Source: Wenjunlia tyrosinilytica
GTDB taxonomy: Bacteria; Actinomycetota; Actinomycetes; Streptomycetales; Streptomycetaceae
Assembly: GCF_014646055.1 (NCBI RefSeq)
Contig: NZ_BMMS01000008.1
Span: 185,810-249,809 of the forward strand
Length of the DNA: 64,000 nucleotides
Direction of reading: 5' to 3'
The position numbers were made by a program, and so were the translations under genes. Positions 1-7,805 of the stretch are shown one piece after another. Within the stretch, counting starts at the first letter, position 1. Each line of letters starts with the position of its first letter. The notes beneath the pieces are model-generated. The model made no database searches, was not told the DNA's origin, and was given only the letters and a program-made list of their open reading frames with translations.

Positions 1-262
1 TCCACGTCGAGCGGGTAGCGGGTTGGGTTGAGTTCAAGGCCCAGATCACGGCGGAGACTTGGGAGCCGTACCCGGCGACGGGGCACGCCAGCCGGACATG
101 CCGCCTTGTGGTCACTACGTGTGCCGTACCCGGCATGCGGCCCTCGCCTCGCGCCGTGGTCCCTTGGCTGTGGTCCCGCAGAACCACTCTGACCAACACC
201 ATCGCCACTCTCCTTCGCTTGTCTCAACGGCGGAGCCAGCAACCACGCCCGAACAGGCGTGC

Positions 263-298
263 GTCAGGCCCCGGTACCATCGGCACCGGGGTCCTGAC
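263..298 (+). terminator. GC-rich hairpin, first of a tandem pair
   Basis: The arms 263-275 and 285-298 pair as GTCAGGCCCCGGT against ACCGGGGTCCTGAC with one bulged base. It lies 10 bases before a second, longer hairpin. Together they look like a double terminator for transcription entering from the left. Confidence 0.4.
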
Positions 299-308
299 GG
301 GATCCCAA

Positions 309-349
309 CCGGACCACCCCGAGCTTTCCAGGGCCAAGGGGTGGTCCGG
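309..349 (+). terminator. 12-bp perfect stem, probable bidirectional terminator
   Basis: CCGGACCACCCC (309-320) pairs perfectly with GGGGTGGTCCGG (338-349) around a 17-nt loop, followed by CTTT. It lies between any gene left of the window and the minus-strand ATPase operon that ends at 425, so it could serve both directions. Confidence 0.6.
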
Positions 350-424
350 CTTTCGTGTCTGCGCTTGTTGTCGGTCAGAGCGACAGCGGGGCGCCCCCAC
401 GGTCGCGCGCTTGATCGGCGGCCC

Positions 425-514
425 TCAACAACATGGATCGCTCATTCGCGCCAGTAGCACCATGACCGCCACGCACACGGCCGCGTAGAGGAGCACCGCA
501 AGCCACTGCCTCAT
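425..514 (-). CDS. 29-aa single-pass membrane peptide, coupled to the ATPase
   Basis: A 29-codon frame whose ATG overlaps the stop of the upstream ATPase gene as ATGA, a classic translational-coupling junction. The product starts MRQWLAVLLYAAVCVAVMV, a single hydrophobic helix, and ends in a short tail with two cysteines (DPCC). It is too short for routine gene finders. The overlap and the clean membrane helix are what I see. A role as a membrane partner of the ATPase is inference. It could be a chance frame, but the perfect ATGA junction argues against that. Confidence 0.45.
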   Translation of the reverse strand: MRQWLAVLLYAAVCVAVMVLLARMSDPCC

Positions 515-1077
515 GCAAGCGCACCCCCAGCCACGCCCCCGACCCCGTGACTCGCGAGGGCGAAGCGGCAGTAGACGACCTTTCCCCCGTCATCCGCGCG
601 CTTCCAGAACAGGCCATCGGCCAGAGCCCTCACCATCTGGAGACCACGGCCACCGTCCGCCAGGTCGGCCCCGGGCGTCTGGGGTTCAGCCGCAGCAGGG
701 AAACGGGGGTCGTGATCGCCGACCTCTAGGAACAGTTCATGAGGCCACGAGCGCAGCCCGATCGAGGCCAACCGGTCGTCGTCCCTTCCGGACGCGGGTC
801 GTAACGCGTGCTTTGCCACGTTGCCCACGAGTTCGGAGGCGCACAGCACCACGTCCGCCCGCATCGCCCACAGGCCCCAGTCGGCCAGGGCCGCCACGAC
901 GAACAGCCGGGCGTTGAAGGAAGCGTTGCACTTGTCCACGTGCAGAACGCCGCCCCGGTAGACCGCCTGGGAGTTCAACCGGCCCGGCCAGACGTCACGC
1001 CAAGGTGGAGCAAGACAGCGACCGTGCCCAGCCAGCCGCACGGGCAGTTTCTCCTCTGTGGTCACTGCATTGCGCAT
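511..1077 (-). CDS. anti-sigma-factor-type ATP-binding protein (HATPase, RsbW-like)
   Basis: About 188 residues if translation begins at the ATG at 1077, which follows an AGGTGG ribosome site; the frame is open to 1140. The GHKL/HATPase signature is visible: an N box with SELVGNVAKHAL, a D-box region around VGDHDPRF, and a G2 box GGRGLQMVRALAD. Streptomycetes carry dozens of such stand-alone ATPases related to RsbW/SpoIIAB, which bind sigma factors or anti-anti-sigma factors in the cytoplasm. The second gene of the operon (425-514) overlaps by 4 bases. It is divergent from the XRE regulator at 1271 with about 190 bp between, so a shared control region is likely. The D box lacks the usual DxGxG glycines. 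The substrate is unknown. Confidence 0.8.
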   Translation of the reverse strand: MRNAVTTEEKLPVRLAGHGRCLAPPWRDVWPGRLNSQAVYRGGVLHVDKCNASFNARLFVVAALADWGLWAMRADVVLCASELVGNVAKHALRPASGRDDDRLASIGLRSWPHELFLEVGDHDPRFPAAAEPQTPGADLADGGRGLQMVRALADGLFWKRADDGGKVVYCRFALASHGVGGVAGGALA

Positions 1078-1140
1078 TACGCACCACCTCACGGGACAAC
1101 GGTGTGATGCGAGCAATGCTGACGCTCCAACAGGTCCCAC

Positions 1141-1270
1141 AGAAGGCCGGTTAGGGGACTCTTAGAGGACTTATATAGGACTTCTATCGGAAGTTGCCAT
1201 TGGAGGAGTCCTCAATTGGTCCCACGGCGGACTACCTTGGGCCACAGGTAGCCGCAAGTCGGAGGTAGGG
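1141..1270. promoter_or_regulatory. divergent control region with repeated AGGACTT motifs
   Basis: This region separates the ATPase operon (minus) from the XRE regulator (plus). It is AT-richer than its surroundings around 1150-1215 and holds two direct copies of AGGACTT (TAGAGGACTTATATAGGACTT-like array) followed by an inverted GAGTCCTC, so it resembles a set of operator half-sites. Binding by the adjacent XRE protein is inference. The Shine-Dalgarno GGAGG before 1271 is clear. Confidence 0.4.
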
Positions 1271-2557
1271 ATGGCACGGTCCATAGGCAACGCGAAGCTC
1301 AAGGCAGCCCGTCAGGCTGCGGGCTACTCCTCACAGGAGGCGCTGGCCGAAGCGTTGAAGCACGCTGCCCCGCAGGTCGGCATCCGCGGTCTGCACGTCA
1401 GCGTGCGCCAGGTCAGACGCTGGGAGTCAGCGAACCCGCCCTGGCCACAACCCGACCACCAGCGCGTCCTGGTCCACTTGCTCGGCCAGTCGATGGACGA
1501 ACTCGGGTTCACTCCGCCCTGGAGCGGCGACAGCCACACCGAGCACGCGGACTCGACTCCTCGCAGAACGGCAGCCAGCGGCACCGCCGCCGCAATTGGA
1601 CTCGCCGCGCCGCCCCTGCCCACCGCGAAGGCGGCATCCCAGCCCGCGACGGTGGGCGCCGACTTCGCCACGATCACGGCCGCTCACCGTCGCCTGTACT
1701 GGTCGGTGGAGCCAGCCCAACTCCACTCCGCAGTGGTGGAACACGCGCGACTCGGTACCTCTCTGATGGCGGAGACCGCTGGCGCCAGCAGAGTCACGCT
1801 GGCAGCGGCCTTGGCCGAGTCCTACTTGCTCGCCGGACGCATCGAGTTCTTCGACCAGCAGAAGCCGGACGCGGCCAGCAATTCATTCGTGCGCGCGCTC
1901 CAGGCCGCAGGCGAGGCCGACGACGCGCTACTCGGCTCCGCGATCCTGGCCCACACCGCGTTCATCCCCGGGTGGGCCGGGCGCAAGGAGGATGCCGAGG
2001 AGCGCATGGCCGCCGCACGGGCCTACGCACGACGAGGGCCCGCACCAGCGGCCCTGTGGGCATGGCTGGACGCCGTCGAAGCAGAATGCGAGACCCGCTG
2101 CGGAGACACCCGCACCGCCCTGCGTCTGATCAGCCACGCCGAAGACGTGCTCAAGGAAGGCCCCGAAGGGCGAGTGCCCGCGTGGATGGACTGGTTCAGC
2201 CCCGTGCGCCTGGCCGCGTTCAAGGGCAACACCCAGCTCGTGGCAGGCCACATCAGCCAGGCCCGCGAGACCTTGATGGCCGTGCTGGACCAGCTCCCCG
2301 CCGACCACGGCAAGCAGCGCACGATCGTCCTCGGCGACCTGGCCGCGGTGGAGGCCGCTGCGGAGAACGTCGAGGAAGCCTGCCGATGGGCGGGGGAGGC
2401 CCTGAACCAGCTCAGCATCACCTGGTACGCCACCGGCATGGACCGCATCCGCGACGTGCGCAAGAAGCTCCACCAGTGGCGCAACGAGCCGAGCGTGCGC
2501 GAGCTGGACGACCGGATGTATGGATGGGGAGCGACCGTCAGCGGCCTTCAGCGTTGA
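1271..2557 (+). CDS. XRE-family regulator with TPR-like C-terminal domain
   Basis: 428 residues. The first ~80 residues form a Cro/CI-type helix-turn-helix (SSQEALAEAL as recognition region, then VRRWESANPPWPQ). A Ser/Thr/Ala linker leads to an alpha-helical repeat region from about 130 to 420 with Ala/Leu-rich TPR-like helices (for example AALAESYLLAGRIEFF and AARAYARRG). This architecture is common in streptomycete regulators that control a neighbouring gene or a quorum-like response. The start ATG has GGAGGT six bases upstream. The gene converges with the HAD hydrolase and overlaps its 3' end by 20 bp. The target and any ligand are not evident; the divergent ATPase promoter is the obvious candidate. 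Confidence 0.8.
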   Translation: MARSIGNAKLKAARQAAGYSSQEALAEALKHAAPQVGIRGLHVSVRQVRRWESANPPWPQPDHQRVLVHLLGQSMDELGFTPPWSGDSHTEHADSTPRRTAASGTAAAIGLAAPPLPTAKAASQPATVGADFATITAAHRRLYWSVEPAQLHSAVVEHARLGTSLMAETAGASRVTLAAALAESYLLAGRIEFFDQQKPDAASNSFVRALQAAGEADDALLGSAILAHTAFIPGWAGRKEDAEERMAAARAYARRGPAPAALWAWLDAVEAECETRCGDTRTALRLISHAEDVLKEGPEGRVPAWMDWFSPVRLAAFKGNTQLVAGHISQARETLMAVLDQLPADHGKQRTIVLGDLAAVEAAAENVEEACRWAGEALNQLSITWYATGMDRIRDVRKKLHQWRNEPSVRELDDRMYGWGATVSGLQR

Positions 2558-3197
2558 ACCGAGCGACCAGGCCGGGCAGCTCGGCCAAGCTGTCGATACG
2601 CATGGTCGCCACCGTTTCCGCGTCCGGGTGATCGGCCTGGATGGTGCCCCACGGCCCGCGGCGGATCAGGGCAGTCAGCAGCCCTGCTTTCGCTGCGGGC
2701 CGGATGTCGTTGTCCAGCCGGTCACCCACGTACAGGATCTCGTCCGCCTCGCACGGGGCAGCAGCCACAACGTGGGAGAAGAAGGCGACGTCGGGCTTCG
2801 ACACCCCCCAGTCGTCCGAGGTGGCGATGAAGTCGGTGGGCAGGGCGAGCGACCGCAGGATGCCGCCGGCCCGGACCGTCTGATTGCCCGCGATGCCTAC
2901 CCACAGCCCGGCCGTCCTCAGCGCCTCCAGGGCAGGCCGCACATCCGGGTACAGGTTCTCCTCACCGAACGTTTCCGGCTGCCCCTGCTGAGCGCGCCTC
3001 TCCCGCTCCGCGTAGAGATCAAAGCCCGGCTGGAACACCTGGAACGTCTCGCGGTAGTCCCGCCCCTGAGCGATCACGGCCCCGAACATCGCCGAGAAGG
3101 TATGCCGAGGCACACCCAGCCAGTCGGCCCAGGTCCCGTACTCGCGGGACTCGTCCACCAGGCACTCACCGACATCGAACACCACAGCTCGGATCAT
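2538..3197 (-). CDS. HAD-superfamily hydrolase
   Basis: 219 residues. Motif I is VVFDVGECLVDE near the N-terminus: the nucleophile Asp is present, but the second Asp of the usual DxD is Gly, as in some HAD phosphatases with FDxGN-type motifs. A cap region spans roughly residues 15-85. Motif II is GIAGNQT, the Lys is in SKPDVAFF and motif III is YVGDRLDNDIRPA, so the fold is complete. The substrate is unknown; small phosphate esters are the family norm. It overlaps the convergent XRE gene by 20 bp and lies just inside the element boundary. Its first 40 codons and upstream bases recur, damaged, at 4894-5033. Confidence 0.85.
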   Translation of the reverse strand: MIRAVVFDVGECLVDESREYGTWADWLGVPRHTFSAMFGAVIAQGRDYRETFQVFQPGFDLYAERERRAQQGQPETFGEENLYPDVRPALEALRTAGLWVGIAGNQTVRAGGILRSLALPTDFIATSDDWGVSKPDVAFFSHVVAAAPCEADEILYVGDRLDNDIRPAAKAGLLTALIRRGPWGTIQADHPDAETVATMRIDSLAELPGLVARFNAEGR

Positions 3198-3462
3198 GCG
3201 GAGAGCCTAGAACACCCCTGATCGGCACGAACCGCGGCGATCGAGTTCGAGGCCCGCATCCGTGCAGTGATCTGGTGAACCGGCCGCGTATGCGCCGTGA
3301 CCCAGGTGGGTGAGTTGGCCGCCAGGGAGGAATTTTCTGGTATCAATCCTCCAGCTCCAAGGAGGATCGTGGACCACCAGTGGACCAGGCCCCCACTCTG
3401 AGCAGTCGAGGCAGCGCGTTCCCGCAGGTCGCAGCCGCATTGATCATCATAGCCCGCGCCCT

Positions 3463-3517
3463 CTTGAAAACCGTCGTGGCAGCGATGTCACCGTGGGTTC
3501 AAATCCCACACCCTCCG
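3463..3517 (+). repeat. tRNA-Ser(UGA) 3' fragment, attachment-site scar
   Basis: The sequence from CTTGAAAACCG onward has the anticodon loop (UGA), the 3' anticodon strand, the long variable arm, a TpsiC arm with GGTTCAAATCC and the acceptor strand ACCCTCC plus discriminator G of a tRNA-Ser. Upstream bases (GCGCCCT) do not pair with the anticodon stem and no 5' acceptor strand exists, so this is not a functional tRNA. It marks the crossover end of an integrated element, with identity starting at the first base of the anticodon loop. A tRNA-type terminator follows. Confidence 0.75.
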
Positions 3518-3522
3518 CCTCG

Positions 3523-3566
3523 GACAGCGTCTGGCCAGCAAGTCATCTCGCTCGCCAGGCGCTGTC
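3523..3566 (+). terminator. terminator of the tRNA-Ser(UGA) locus
   Basis: GACAGCGTCTGGC (3523-3535) pairs with GCCAGGCGCTGTC (3554-3566) with one mismatch. It lies 6 bases after the tRNA 3' end, where streptomycete tRNA genes normally carry their terminator, so it marks the chromosomal side of the junction. Confidence 0.65.
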
Positions 3567-3719
3567 TCGCCGTCTCGTGCAGCTGTGGTGATCGTTTGCT
3601 CGGCCGCAACGCAATGGATCATGAATCCATCGCCGGACGGAAGGCGCCCCCGGCCGGGCCTGGAGCGCCACCCTGCGGGGGGCGGGGATCTTCCTCGGGG
3701 TGGGGGAGACCGGGGCGTC

Positions 3720-4345
3720 CTACCCCTCCGCCCAGGGGACGGCCGGGGCAGCGCTCGCGCCCTTCGCCAGCCGCCTGAGCAGCTTCGTCGCGATCGGTTC
3801 CGGCAACTCCTCCACCGCCCCCTCGACGACGAAGACGTACACCGGTCTCGCCTCGGCTCTGCGTCGATCCGCCTCCAACATGGGCAGCGCTCCGCCAGGA
3901 GCCCGCCCGCGTCCAGTACCTCCTCGAGCCGCAGCACGTAGTCGTCCGTGGCAATGCGCGTGGCGGTCCCCTCGGGCACGCGCGTACAGCGTGCGCCTGG
4001 GCGGATTCAGGATCCGCTGAATGCTGCGCTCGCGGTTGCTCAACTCCGGCTTGGGCGCGCCGAACAGGCACCGTGCCCCCTTCACAGCCGTGTCCCGTCG
4101 TCCAGGCGCACCGCACGATGTGGGGCCTCTCGATCGCGTCGTCGGGGGCATGGTCACGAACCATGACGTGCCGCACACCGTGACGTCCCGGGGTGCCTGC
4201 CATCCCGTCAGGGCCCCAGGTGGGACCAGCCAGTGGATCCGTTCGAACCACCAGTCCTCGAACACTGCCCCGTTTGACTCGTCGAGCAGTTCGAGTGCCG
4301 GTTCGGCGAGCCTTGTCGGGATGCGGACGGCATCCCAGTGGCCCG
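3720..4345 (-). pseudogene. multiply frameshifted remnant of an unknown actinobacterial gene
   Basis: Coding-like peptide pieces occur in order on the minus strand but in different frames. About 4146-4340 reads HWDAVRIPTRLAEPALEL and later ERIHWLVPPG; about 4100-4150 reads DDAIERPHIVRCA in a second frame; about 3880-3979 reads TDDYVLRLEEVLDAGG in a third; and 3720-3880 reads ARPVYVFVVEGAVEELPEP back in the first. I infer at least three frameshifts or small indels in one ancestral gene. I do not recognise the family with certainty. No intact start is visible. The gene lies just outside the tRNA-Ser(UGA) scar, in decaying DNA. Confidence 0.5.
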
Positions 4346-4893
4346 GCGGGTACGGCCTGCGGCCGCCACTCCGAGTTGGGTGTCCTGGCACATCTGCGCC
4401 GGACTGATGTAGACCCCCGGGTCCTGCGAGGTCGCCCGACCCCGCCGTGCGAGGCCGGGTCTACGGCGGGCAGTGCGCCGGCTGTGCCCTTGCGGCCGAG
4501 TCGCCCGCCCACCCATCCCTTGGCCGTAGCCAGTGCGGCGCCGACCCGGTACCCACAGGGGCAGGCCGGCGAGTTCGGCGGTGACGATGCCGAGGGCGCC
4601 CTAGGCGCCGGTACACCTTGCTCGTGCTGAGCGGGACAGGAACCGCAAGGCAGTGAAAGAACATCTCAGCCGGTCGGCGATCCGGTGCCCGATCCTGCAC
4701 GGATCATGCGTCCTGGAACGCAGCCCGTGGCGGGGGCTGGCGGGCCGCGGAGCGAGTGCCCGGAGCGAGAACCAGCCAAGGGTAGATGCGATCACCAAGG
4801 CAAGTAGGCGCAGTACCGACGCGGGCGGGGGCGCAGGCAAGCAGGGCCTCCCCTGAGTCCTGTCCCGTACGTGGCTTGGCGGCCGCCAAGGTG
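4346..4893. other. decayed intergenic DNA, no intact gene
   Basis: Open frames here are short and overlapping on both strands, and none carries a recognisable domain. Fragments on the minus strand (for example IVTAELAGLPLWVPG near 4560-4600) look like shards of genes, without any continuous frame. Confidence 0.35.
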
Positions 4894-5033
4894 ACGGCCC
4901 CGAACATCGCCGAGAAGGTATGACGAGGCACACCCAGCCAATCGGCCCAGGTCCCGTACTCACGAGACTCGTCCACCAGGCACTCACCGACATCGAACAC
5001 CACAGCCCGGAGCGTGCGGAGAGCCTAGAACAC
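4894..5033 (-). pseudogene. 5' fragment duplicate of the HAD hydrolase gene
   Basis: These 140 bp match 3076-3215 without gaps and with 7 differences by my count (about 95%). They cover the first ~40 codons of the HAD gene and ~18 bp upstream. In this copy the start codon is changed from ATG to ACG, and the homology stops abruptly at codon ~40, running into unrelated sequence. It cannot encode the enzyme. It is the footprint of a second copy of the element end, or of a rearrangement between element copies. Confidence 0.8.
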
Positions 5034-5391
5034 GGCACGCCGAGACCCACTTGGTCACAAGCAGGCAGACGACGCCTGCTGACGACGCGGAGGCGAAGGC
5101 CATTCTGCTTGTGTGTCCGCGGCCGACCCTCGATATTCGAATGATCAGACAATCTGCAAGCATGGGTAATGTGCTTACGTGATATTCCGTGATCGCAAAT
5201 GGCATTTCCTTTTTTGAATTCACTCGTATGCTTCAGATATTGATGCTGTCTGTCGGTTAATGTGGCCTTCAGCCTCCTTCCTGCAGATTTGCAACGTAGG
5301 CCGTCGACGCCCGTGTCTGCTGGGGAGGGGGTTGCGGTTCGTCGCACACTTTCCGGAACCGTAAACCGCCACCCACAGAGTAGGCCCCAAG
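5034..5391. promoter_or_regulatory. AT-rich leader of the ice-binding-domain gene
   Basis: Bases from about 5110 to 5265 are markedly AT-richer than anything nearby (runs such as TTCCTTTTTTGAATTC), followed by a GC-normal leader up to 5391. No frame is convincing. The region probably holds the promoter of the gene at 5392. The low GC suggests it was acquired with that gene or belongs to the decayed DNA on its left. Confidence 0.35.
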
Positions 5392-6909
5392 ATGACACCG
5401 AAGATCTCTGGTGCGCCTCATTGGCGCACGTTTTACGCGGGGATTGCAGCGATTGCAGCGATCGTGCTTATTGCCTTCGGCGCGGTCGCGGTGACGCCGA
5501 CGCAGGCACACGCCATCGCAACAGCTGTTCCCCTTGGTACAGCGGACAGCTTCGCGGTTCTGGCCGGACAGTCCGTCACCAATACCGGCCCATCCGTCGT
5601 CAACGGAGACCTGGGAGTGAGCCCGGGGTCCGCAATCAGCGGCTTTCCGCCCGGTCTGGTGAACGGTGCCATCCACAACATGGACGCCGTCGCGCTTCAG
5701 GCCCAGAACGACCTGACCACCGCTTACAACAATGCCGCCAGCCAGCCGACGGACTCGGTCATCACCACCGACCTCGGTGGCCAGACGCTGGTCCCGGGCG
5801 TGTACACCGCGCCCAGCTCAGCCGGGCTCACGGGTACCCTCACGCTTGACGCCCAGGGCGACCCCAACGCCGTCTGGGTCTTCCAGATCGGATCGGCTCT
5901 GACGACGGCACCGGCCAGCCGGGTGCTCCTGGTCAATGGCGCCGCGCCGTGCAATGTCTTCTGGCAGATCGGCAGCTCCGCCACTCTCGACACCGACACA
6001 GACTTCGTGGGCAACATCCTGGCCCTGACCTCGATCACCTTGAACACCAGGGCGACCCTCGTCGGCCGTGCGCTGGCCCGTAATGGCTCGGTGACGATGG
6101 ACACCAACACGATCACTCGGTCGACGTGCGCCACTACTACCACCACAGGTGGAGTCCTGGGTGGCGTGATCGGCGGCACCGCCACGGGTGGTACCACGAC
6201 CGGCGGGGTCCTTGGCGGTGTGCTCGGCGGCTTGACAACCGGTGGGGTCCTAGGTGGCACCACGACCGGTGGAGTCCTGGGAGGGGTCCTGGGTGGTCTG
6301 ATCGGCGGTGGAACCGCAACCGGTGGAACCACCGGTGCCGTCACGGGCGGCACGATCGGCGGTGGCAACGGTGGCAACGGTGGCGTGATTGGCGGCGGCA
6401 ACGGTGGCCACCACGGTGACCACGACCACGGCGACCACCACGGCGAGCAAGGGGATCACCACGGCGACCACGGGCCGGGCGGCGATCACCATGGCGAGCA
6501 AGGCGATCACCACGGCGACCACGGGCCGGGCAGCGATCACCAGGGTGAGCACGGTGACGACAAGGGCAAGTGCGATCGCCAGGACAAGAACGGTGACGCC
6601 CACGGCAAGTCCGGGGACCACCAGGGCGAGCACGCCGGCTACGGCTCGGACCGTGATCACCAGGGTGAGCACGGTGACGACAAGGGCAAGTCCGGTGACC
6701 ACCAGGGCGAGCACGGCGATCACGCCTCGGACGTCGGCTACGGCTCGAACGGCGATCGCCAGGGCGAGCACCGTGACGACCACGGCAAGTCCAGCGGTCG
6801 CGAAGATGAGCATGGCGACAAGCACCGCAGTGACGACGCCAAGCCCAACGGTGACGGCCAGTCGGACGAGCACTGCGACCCCTGTGACAACGCCGCCAGT
6901 GACTCATGA
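5392..6909 (+). CDS. secreted DUF3494 (ice-binding-like) protein with Gly-rich and His/Asp-rich tail
   Basis: 505 residues. An N-terminal signal sequence (hydrophobic IAAIAAIVLIAFGAVAV, cleavage after TQAHA) precedes a DUF3494 ice-binding domain at about residues 45-245 with the family landmarks LGTADSFAVLAGQSVTNTG, GDLGVSPG and VFQIGS. The family forms a beta-helix that binds ice or acts as an adhesin-like surface protein. From ~250 the chain becomes Gly/Thr repeats of the type GGVLGG and TTGG (to ~340), then a strongly hydrophilic tail of about 160 residues built from units such as GDHHGEQGDHHGDHG and HQGEHGDDKGK. The tail is dense in His and Asp, suggesting metal binding or an extended spacer; this is inference. 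No LPXTG-type sorting signal is seen. A strong terminator follows. Confidence 0.85.
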   Translation: MTPKISGAPHWRTFYAGIAAIAAIVLIAFGAVAVTPTQAHAIATAVPLGTADSFAVLAGQSVTNTGPSVVNGDLGVSPGSAISGFPPGLVNGAIHNMDAVALQAQNDLTTAYNNAASQPTDSVITTDLGGQTLVPGVYTAPSSAGLTGTLTLDAQGDPNAVWVFQIGSALTTAPASRVLLVNGAAPCNVFWQIGSSATLDTDTDFVGNILALTSITLNTRATLVGRALARNGSVTMDTNTITRSTCATTTTTGGVLGGVIGGTATGGTTTGGVLGGVLGGLTTGGVLGGTTTGGVLGGVLGGLIGGGTATGGTTGAVTGGTIGGGNGGNGGVIGGGNGGHHGDHDHGDHHGEQGDHHGDHGPGGDHHGEQGDHHGDHGPGSDHQGEHGDDKGKCDRQDKNGDAHGKSGDHQGEHAGYGSDRDHQGEHGDDKGKSGDHQGEHGDHASDVGYGSNGDRQGEHRDDHGKSSGREDEHGDKHRSDDAKPNGDGQSDEHCDPCDNAASDS

Positions 6910-6954
6910 GCCGTAGCACTCGACTCGGGTGAACGCAGCCCATCACGTGTGACA

Positions 6955-6998
6955 GGCGGTGCGCGGCGGATCCTCATAACGATCCGCCGTGCACCGCC
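6955..6998 (+). terminator. strong terminator after the ice-binding-domain gene
   Basis: GGCGGTGCGCGGCGGATC (6955-6972) folds with GATCCGCCGTGCACCGCC (6981-6998), giving an 18-bp stem with a single mismatch and an 8-nt loop, 46 bases after the stop codon at 6909. It separates the gene from the DUF5819 operon. Confidence 0.7.
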
Positions 6999-7055
6999 GC
7001 AACCGAAACAGCCCAGAAACAGAAGATGCGAAAACAGCCAGGATGGGGAGGCCAC

Positions 7056-7805
7056 GTGCTGGGTGGCATGGAGACAGTGGATATGAAGGGGCCGAGTTGC
7101 GCACTCGCCGACGACACGGCTACTCCCGGCCCTGCGCCGAGAGGTGTGAACTCGCCCTCGGAATCCTCTCCGGCTGCGGGATATTCAGAACTGCCACGGT
7201 TGTTGAGGGCGGCCGTGGGTATCGGCATGACCCTGTGCCTTGCACTGTCGCTCGTTCACGTGCTGCTGGTATTTCTGCATGTGGCCCCCTCCAACCAGAT
7301 CTCACAGCGCTACAGCAAACAGATCTCCGCGTGGGTCTATCCGCTGTTCGAACAGAACTGGCGGCTCTTCGCCCCGGATCCGGAGTCGGTCACCCGGCAG
7401 ATCTCGGTACGGACCATGCGGACGTCGACGGGCGGCACCCCTGAGGTCAGCGACTGGTTCGATCTGAGCGCCGTCGATGATTCCGCCGTCAAGCACAATG
7501 TCGTCCCGAGCCACACAACACAGAACATGCTCCGTCGGGGCTGGACGGCCTACCTCGAAGCGTATGGCACCGACGATCAGCCCCACTCGGAGCGGGCTGT
7601 GATGTTGCAGAAGTACCTGCGCAACATCGCCGTGCAGCGCGTCGCCGCCCACCGTCCCGGGACCTTCGAGGCCGTCCAGTTGCGGGTGATCACACGACAG
7701 ATCGCCGCGCCCCCCGCAGCGGGCACCCCCCGCCCGAACGCATCGACGCCCCCTGTGGACACCAGGTACCTGCCCTGGTGGAAGGTGGAACCCAATGGCA
7801 ACTGA
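7056..7805 (+). CDS. DUF5819-family membrane-anchored protein
   Basis: 249 residues from the GTG at 7056, chosen because GGGGAGG lies 5 bases upstream; the frame is open to an ATG at 7026. After a ~45-residue hydrophilic leader, one membrane helix (VGIGMTLCLALSLVHVLLVF) is followed by an extracytoplasmic domain with NWRLFAPDPES, the hallmark I associate with DUF5819. These proteins occur next to HTTM-domain proteins in streptomycetes, as here, where the next start overlaps this stop by 11 bp. No enzymatic motif is visible. I infer that the two act as one membrane complex. Confidence 0.75.
   Translation: MLGGMETVDMKGPSCALADDTATPGPAPRGVNSPSESSPAAGYSELPRLLRAAVGIGMTLCLALSLVHVLLVFLHVAPSNQISQRYSKQISAWVYPLFEQNWRLFAPDPESVTRQISVRTMRTSTGGTPEVSDWFDLSAVDDSAVKHNVVPSHTTQNMLRRGWTAYLEAYGTDDQPHSERAVMLQKYLRNIAVQRVAAHRPGTFEAVQLRVITRQIAAPPAAGTPRPNASTPPVDTRYLPWWKVEPNGN

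Larger units (their letters stand above)
1..424. other. stretch with no convincing gene, ends in two hairpins
   Basis: A frame open from base 3 through 488 on the plus strand could be the 3' end of a gene lying to the left, but it runs straight through two terminator-like hairpins and resembles no family I recognise. I therefore do not call a gene here. Confidence 0.3.
1..3517. mobile_element. right end of an integrative element in tRNA-Ser(UGA)
   Basis: The 3' half of a tRNA-Ser with a UGA anticodon (3463-3517) follows non-tRNA sequence and is followed by a terminator hairpin. This is the arrangement left at one end when a tyrosine-recombinase element integrates into a tRNA gene. The complete tRNA should therefore lie left of position 1, beyond the element. 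Cargo seen here is an anti-sigma-like ATPase, an XRE/TPR regulator and a HAD hydrolase. No integrase, replication or transfer gene is visible in this part, so the element type (AICE, prophage or genomic island) is not determined. The boundary is inferred from the tRNA fragment. Confidence 0.6.
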
